From Maribacter sp. (GTDB lineage: Bacteria; Bacteroidota; Bacteroidia; Flavobacteriales; Flavobacteriaceae): a stretch of 8,398 bases of DNA. The stretch lies in NCBI GenBank assembly GCA_018679695.1, contig JAHHKH010000091.1, forward strand, positions 1-8,398. The letters run 5' to 3'. Shown in pieces: positions 7,042 to 8,398 of this stretch. The translations under genes and the position numbers were made by a program. Positions within the stretch are counted from its first letter, which is position 1. The number at the start of each line of letters is the position of its first letter. Under the pieces are notes generated by a model. That model did not search any database. It had not been told where the DNA came from and worked only from the letters and a program-made list of their open reading frames with translations.

Positions 7042-7996
7042 AAAAATTGAACTACTCGGGCATGCTATTTCCAACGGAAAAGGGGTGCAACTCAATCTGG
7101 ATATCGCCAAATTACATACCCGAACCAAAATTCAGGTACCGATTGTAGTGGAAAGGGCCAAAAAAGAAGGCCCCACCTTGTTGATTACCGCCGGCATCCA
7201 TGGCAATGAAATAAACGGTATCGAAATTGTACGTCAGTTGATTTCGAACAAATACAATAAACCACAGTACGGGATGGTCATTTGTATACCTGTAGTCAAT
7301 GTATTTGGCTTTTTAAATCAAAAAAGACAATTTCCTGATGGTCGGGATTTGAACAGGGTTTTCCCTGGTAGTCCGCGAGGTTCATTGGCCAGCAGGTTTG
7401 CTTATCACATCATAAAAGAGATTGCACCTTTAGTAGATTATTGTATTGACTTCCATACCGGAGGAGACCGACGTTTCAACATACCTCAAATACGGATTAA
7501 TGAAAGTGACAAGGAGAGCTTAAAACTGGCAAAAGTATTCCAACCGCGATTTATTATTCAGACCGGTCATCGAGATAAATCCTTTAGGGAGACTCTTCAT
7601 AAACTTGATAAAAAAGTATTACTCTTCGAAGGTGGAAAATCATTGGATATAAATGATAAAGTATCCAAGGTCGGAGTTGCCGGAGCAATTCGTGTAATGC
7701 GGCATTTGGGTATGCGGGATTTTAGTAAGGAGCTGGAATTAATGGAGAATAAGATCATAAAGCCTAAAATTATTAAAAAATCAAGTTGGGTTCGGGCCAA
7801 ATATTCTGGCATGTTCCACCCTCTGGTGAGATTGGGCAGTAAGGTGAATAAAGGGGATGTCCTTGGAAGTATCTCCGATCCTTTTGGCTATTTTGAACGA
7901 AATATAAAAGCCTTGTTCCCAGGCTATGTTATTTGTATCAATCAATCCCCTATCGTCAACCAAGGCGACGGTATTCTTCATATTTCAAGAGAATAG
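7031..7996 (+). CDS. AstE/AspA-family zinc hydrolase (succinylglutamate desuccinylase/aspartoacylase-like)
   Basis: The 321-residue protein has the AstE/AspA carboxypeptidase-fold signature. Zinc ligands are H57 and E60 in AGIHGNE and H142 in DFHTGG. RDLNRVFPG (105-113) supplies the conserved substrate-binding Arg/Asn/Arg, and E200 in LLFEGGK is the likely general base. A C-terminal beta-barrel with a biotinyl-like look (about 255-320, MFHPLVRLGSKVNKGDVLG) is typical of the larger subgroup. Relatives cleave N-acyl amino acids by removing succinyl, acetyl or similar groups. Here the start ATG lies inside the RimK gene, with an 11-base overlap, so translation is probably coupled. It may remove or trim what the ligase adds, but this is inferred from pairing alone. 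It lacks the arginine-catabolism neighbours expected for a true AstE, so that symbol is not given. A cytoplasmic location is expected. Confidence 0.92.
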   Translation: MQSKKIELLGHAISNGKGVQLNLDIAKLHTRTKIQVPIVVERAKKEGPTLLITAGIHGNEINGIEIVRQLISNKYNKPQYGMVICIPVVNVFGFLNQKRQFPDGRDLNRVFPGSPRGSLASRFAYHIIKEIAPLVDYCIDFHTGGDRRFNIPQIRINESDKESLKLAKVFQPRFIIQTGHRDKSFRETLHKLDKKVLLFEGGKSLDINDKVSKVGVAGAIRVMRHLGMRDFSKELELMENKIIKPKIIKKSSWVRAKYSGMFHPLVRLGSKVNKGDVLGSISDPFGYFERNIKALFPGYVICINQSPIVNQGDGILHISRE

Positions 7997-8227
7997 GGTT
8001 TCTATTTTAATGACTATCTTAAAGGAAACATTTAAATGTAAAGGAAGATGGGTTTCAACACCAACCACTTTTTAAGCATAAAGTGAGACTTTAACAATTA
8101 AAAAATATGCCGCGATATTATGTAGTTTAATCATTTCATGGAAAGGAAAACTTCAAAGAATGATGCTTGAAGTAGCGAATGAAAAACTGTACATAAATCA
8201 TTGAACCAAAATTTTGACTGCGATGAT

Positions 8228-8250
8228 ATTGGTCATTATAATTGGTCATT
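8228..8250. repeat. 10-bp direct repeat, 13-bp period
   Basis: ATTGGTCATT occurs exactly at 8228-8237 and 8241-8250, so the copies are 13 bases apart, somewhat more than one helical turn. They lie directly upstream of the candidate -7 element of the DUF21 gene. Tandem half-sites in this position fit a response-regulator or activator binding site. Confidence 0.4.
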
Positions 8251-8258
8251 GAGTGACT

Positions 8259-8266
8259 TACTTTTG
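8259..8266 (+). promoter_or_regulatory. Candidate Bacteroidota -7 promoter element
   Basis: TACTTTTG matches the Bacteroidota consensus TAnnTTTG and lies 26 bases before the DUF21 gene ATG, which predicts a very short leader. No good TTTG -33 element is at the expected 19-20 base spacing; the paired ATTGGTCATT repeats cover that region instead. Confidence 0.35.
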
Positions 8267-8292
8267 ATAACATTCCATCATCTCAAAATTAA

Positions 8293-8398
8293 ATGGGGAT
8301 TAATGCTATCATTGTAGTTCTGTTGGTTATCCTCTCCGGAACATTTGCCGGACTCACATTGGCATTGTTCAGCATCAAACTAACTACGCTGGAGCGAA
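8293..8398 (+). CDS. DUF21/CNNM-domain membrane protein, 5' end
   Basis: ATG at 8293 directly follows an in-frame TAA (8290-8292), and the frame runs open to the window edge, giving 35 codons. The peptide begins with a hydrophobic helix (MGINAIIVVLLVILSG) followed by FAGLTLALFSIKLTTLE. The Gly-Leu-Thr-Leu and following L-T-x-L-E pattern are characteristic of the first segment of the DUF21/CNNM transmembrane domain. This domain occurs in CorC/HlyC-type and cyclin-M proteins implicated in Mg2+ or other divalent cation transport. The rest of the protein, including any CBS or CorC domains, lies outside the window. No Shine-Dalgarno motif precedes the ATG. It is probably transcribed separately from the hydrolase gene, given the 296-base gap and the promoter-like sequence before it. 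Confidence 0.75.
   Translation, partial: MGINAIIVVLLVILSGTFAGLTLALFSIKLTTLER

Larger units (their letters stand above)
7997..8292. other. Non-coding spacer
   Basis: This 296-base spacer between the zinc hydrolase and the DUF21 gene holds no convincing gene. It starts with a weak AT-rich hairpin (AATAG/CTATT, 7992-8006) and contains a 12-base palindrome ACATTTAAATGT (8028-8039). One plus-strand frame reads from ATG 8010 for 21 codons, meets stops at 8073-8075 and 8079-8081, then stays open to TGA 8202-8204. I recognise nothing in its translation. The right end carries the putative promoter of the next gene. Confidence 0.5.

Noticed and set aside
7992..8006. AATAG-GGTTT-CTATT hairpin followed by TT as a terminator for the RimK/hydrolase operon.
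   Set aside because: The stem is only five mostly A-T pairs, includes the stop codon and lacks a real T tract.
8010..8204. Plus-strand frame in the spacer starting MTILKETFKCKGRW and continuing past two stops, considered as a decayed gene.
   Set aside because: I recognise no family in it, and open stretches of this length are common by chance; it is only mentioned in the spacer note.

Overview
The window looks like chromosomal DNA from a Bacteroidota bacterium, most likely a marine member of the Flavobacteriaceae. This rests on the AT-rich sequence, the near absence of Shine-Dalgarno motifs before the starts, and the general look of the proteins. It is an inference from reading, not from a search.

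Layout. Position 1-666 (+) is the 3' part of an enolase-superfamily gene, probably a dipeptide epimerase. Facing it on the minus strand, and transcribed right to left, is a three-gene set: circularly permuted ATP-grasp protein (4101-2629), alpha-E/DUF403 protein (2616-1654) and transglutaminase-like protein (1530-685). Upstream on the same strand is a two-zinc-ribbon HExxH metallopeptidase (5400-4357). On the plus strand follow a decayed TerB-family gene (5671-6094, two stop codons and two apparent single-base deletions), then a RimK-type ATP-grasp ligase (6166-7041) overlapping an AstE/AspA zinc hydrolase (7031-7996). After a 296-base gap comes the 5' end of a DUF21/CNNM membrane protein (8293 to the edge).

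How the genes fit together. Nearly every intact gene belongs to a family that makes, breaks or isomerises amide bonds of amino acids and peptides. There are two different ATP-grasp ligases, a transglutaminase-fold thiol enzyme, two zinc hydrolases and a dipeptide epimerase. The cp-ATP-grasp/alpha-E/transglutaminase set is a known conserved neighbourhood, proposed by comparative genomics to build or attach peptides. The RimK plus AstE/AspA pair looks like a ligase with a hydrolase that could reverse or trim its product. The substrate of either module cannot be read from the sequence.

The most notable non-coding signal is an imperfect 85-base direct repeat (about 62 of 85 positions identical by manual count, no gaps). 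One copy lies upstream of the ATP-grasp gene (4192-4276) and one upstream of the metallopeptidase gene (5563-5647), in the same orientation. It may be a shared regulatory element or the trace of a duplication. No tRNA, rRNA, CRISPR array, transposase or phage gene is visible.
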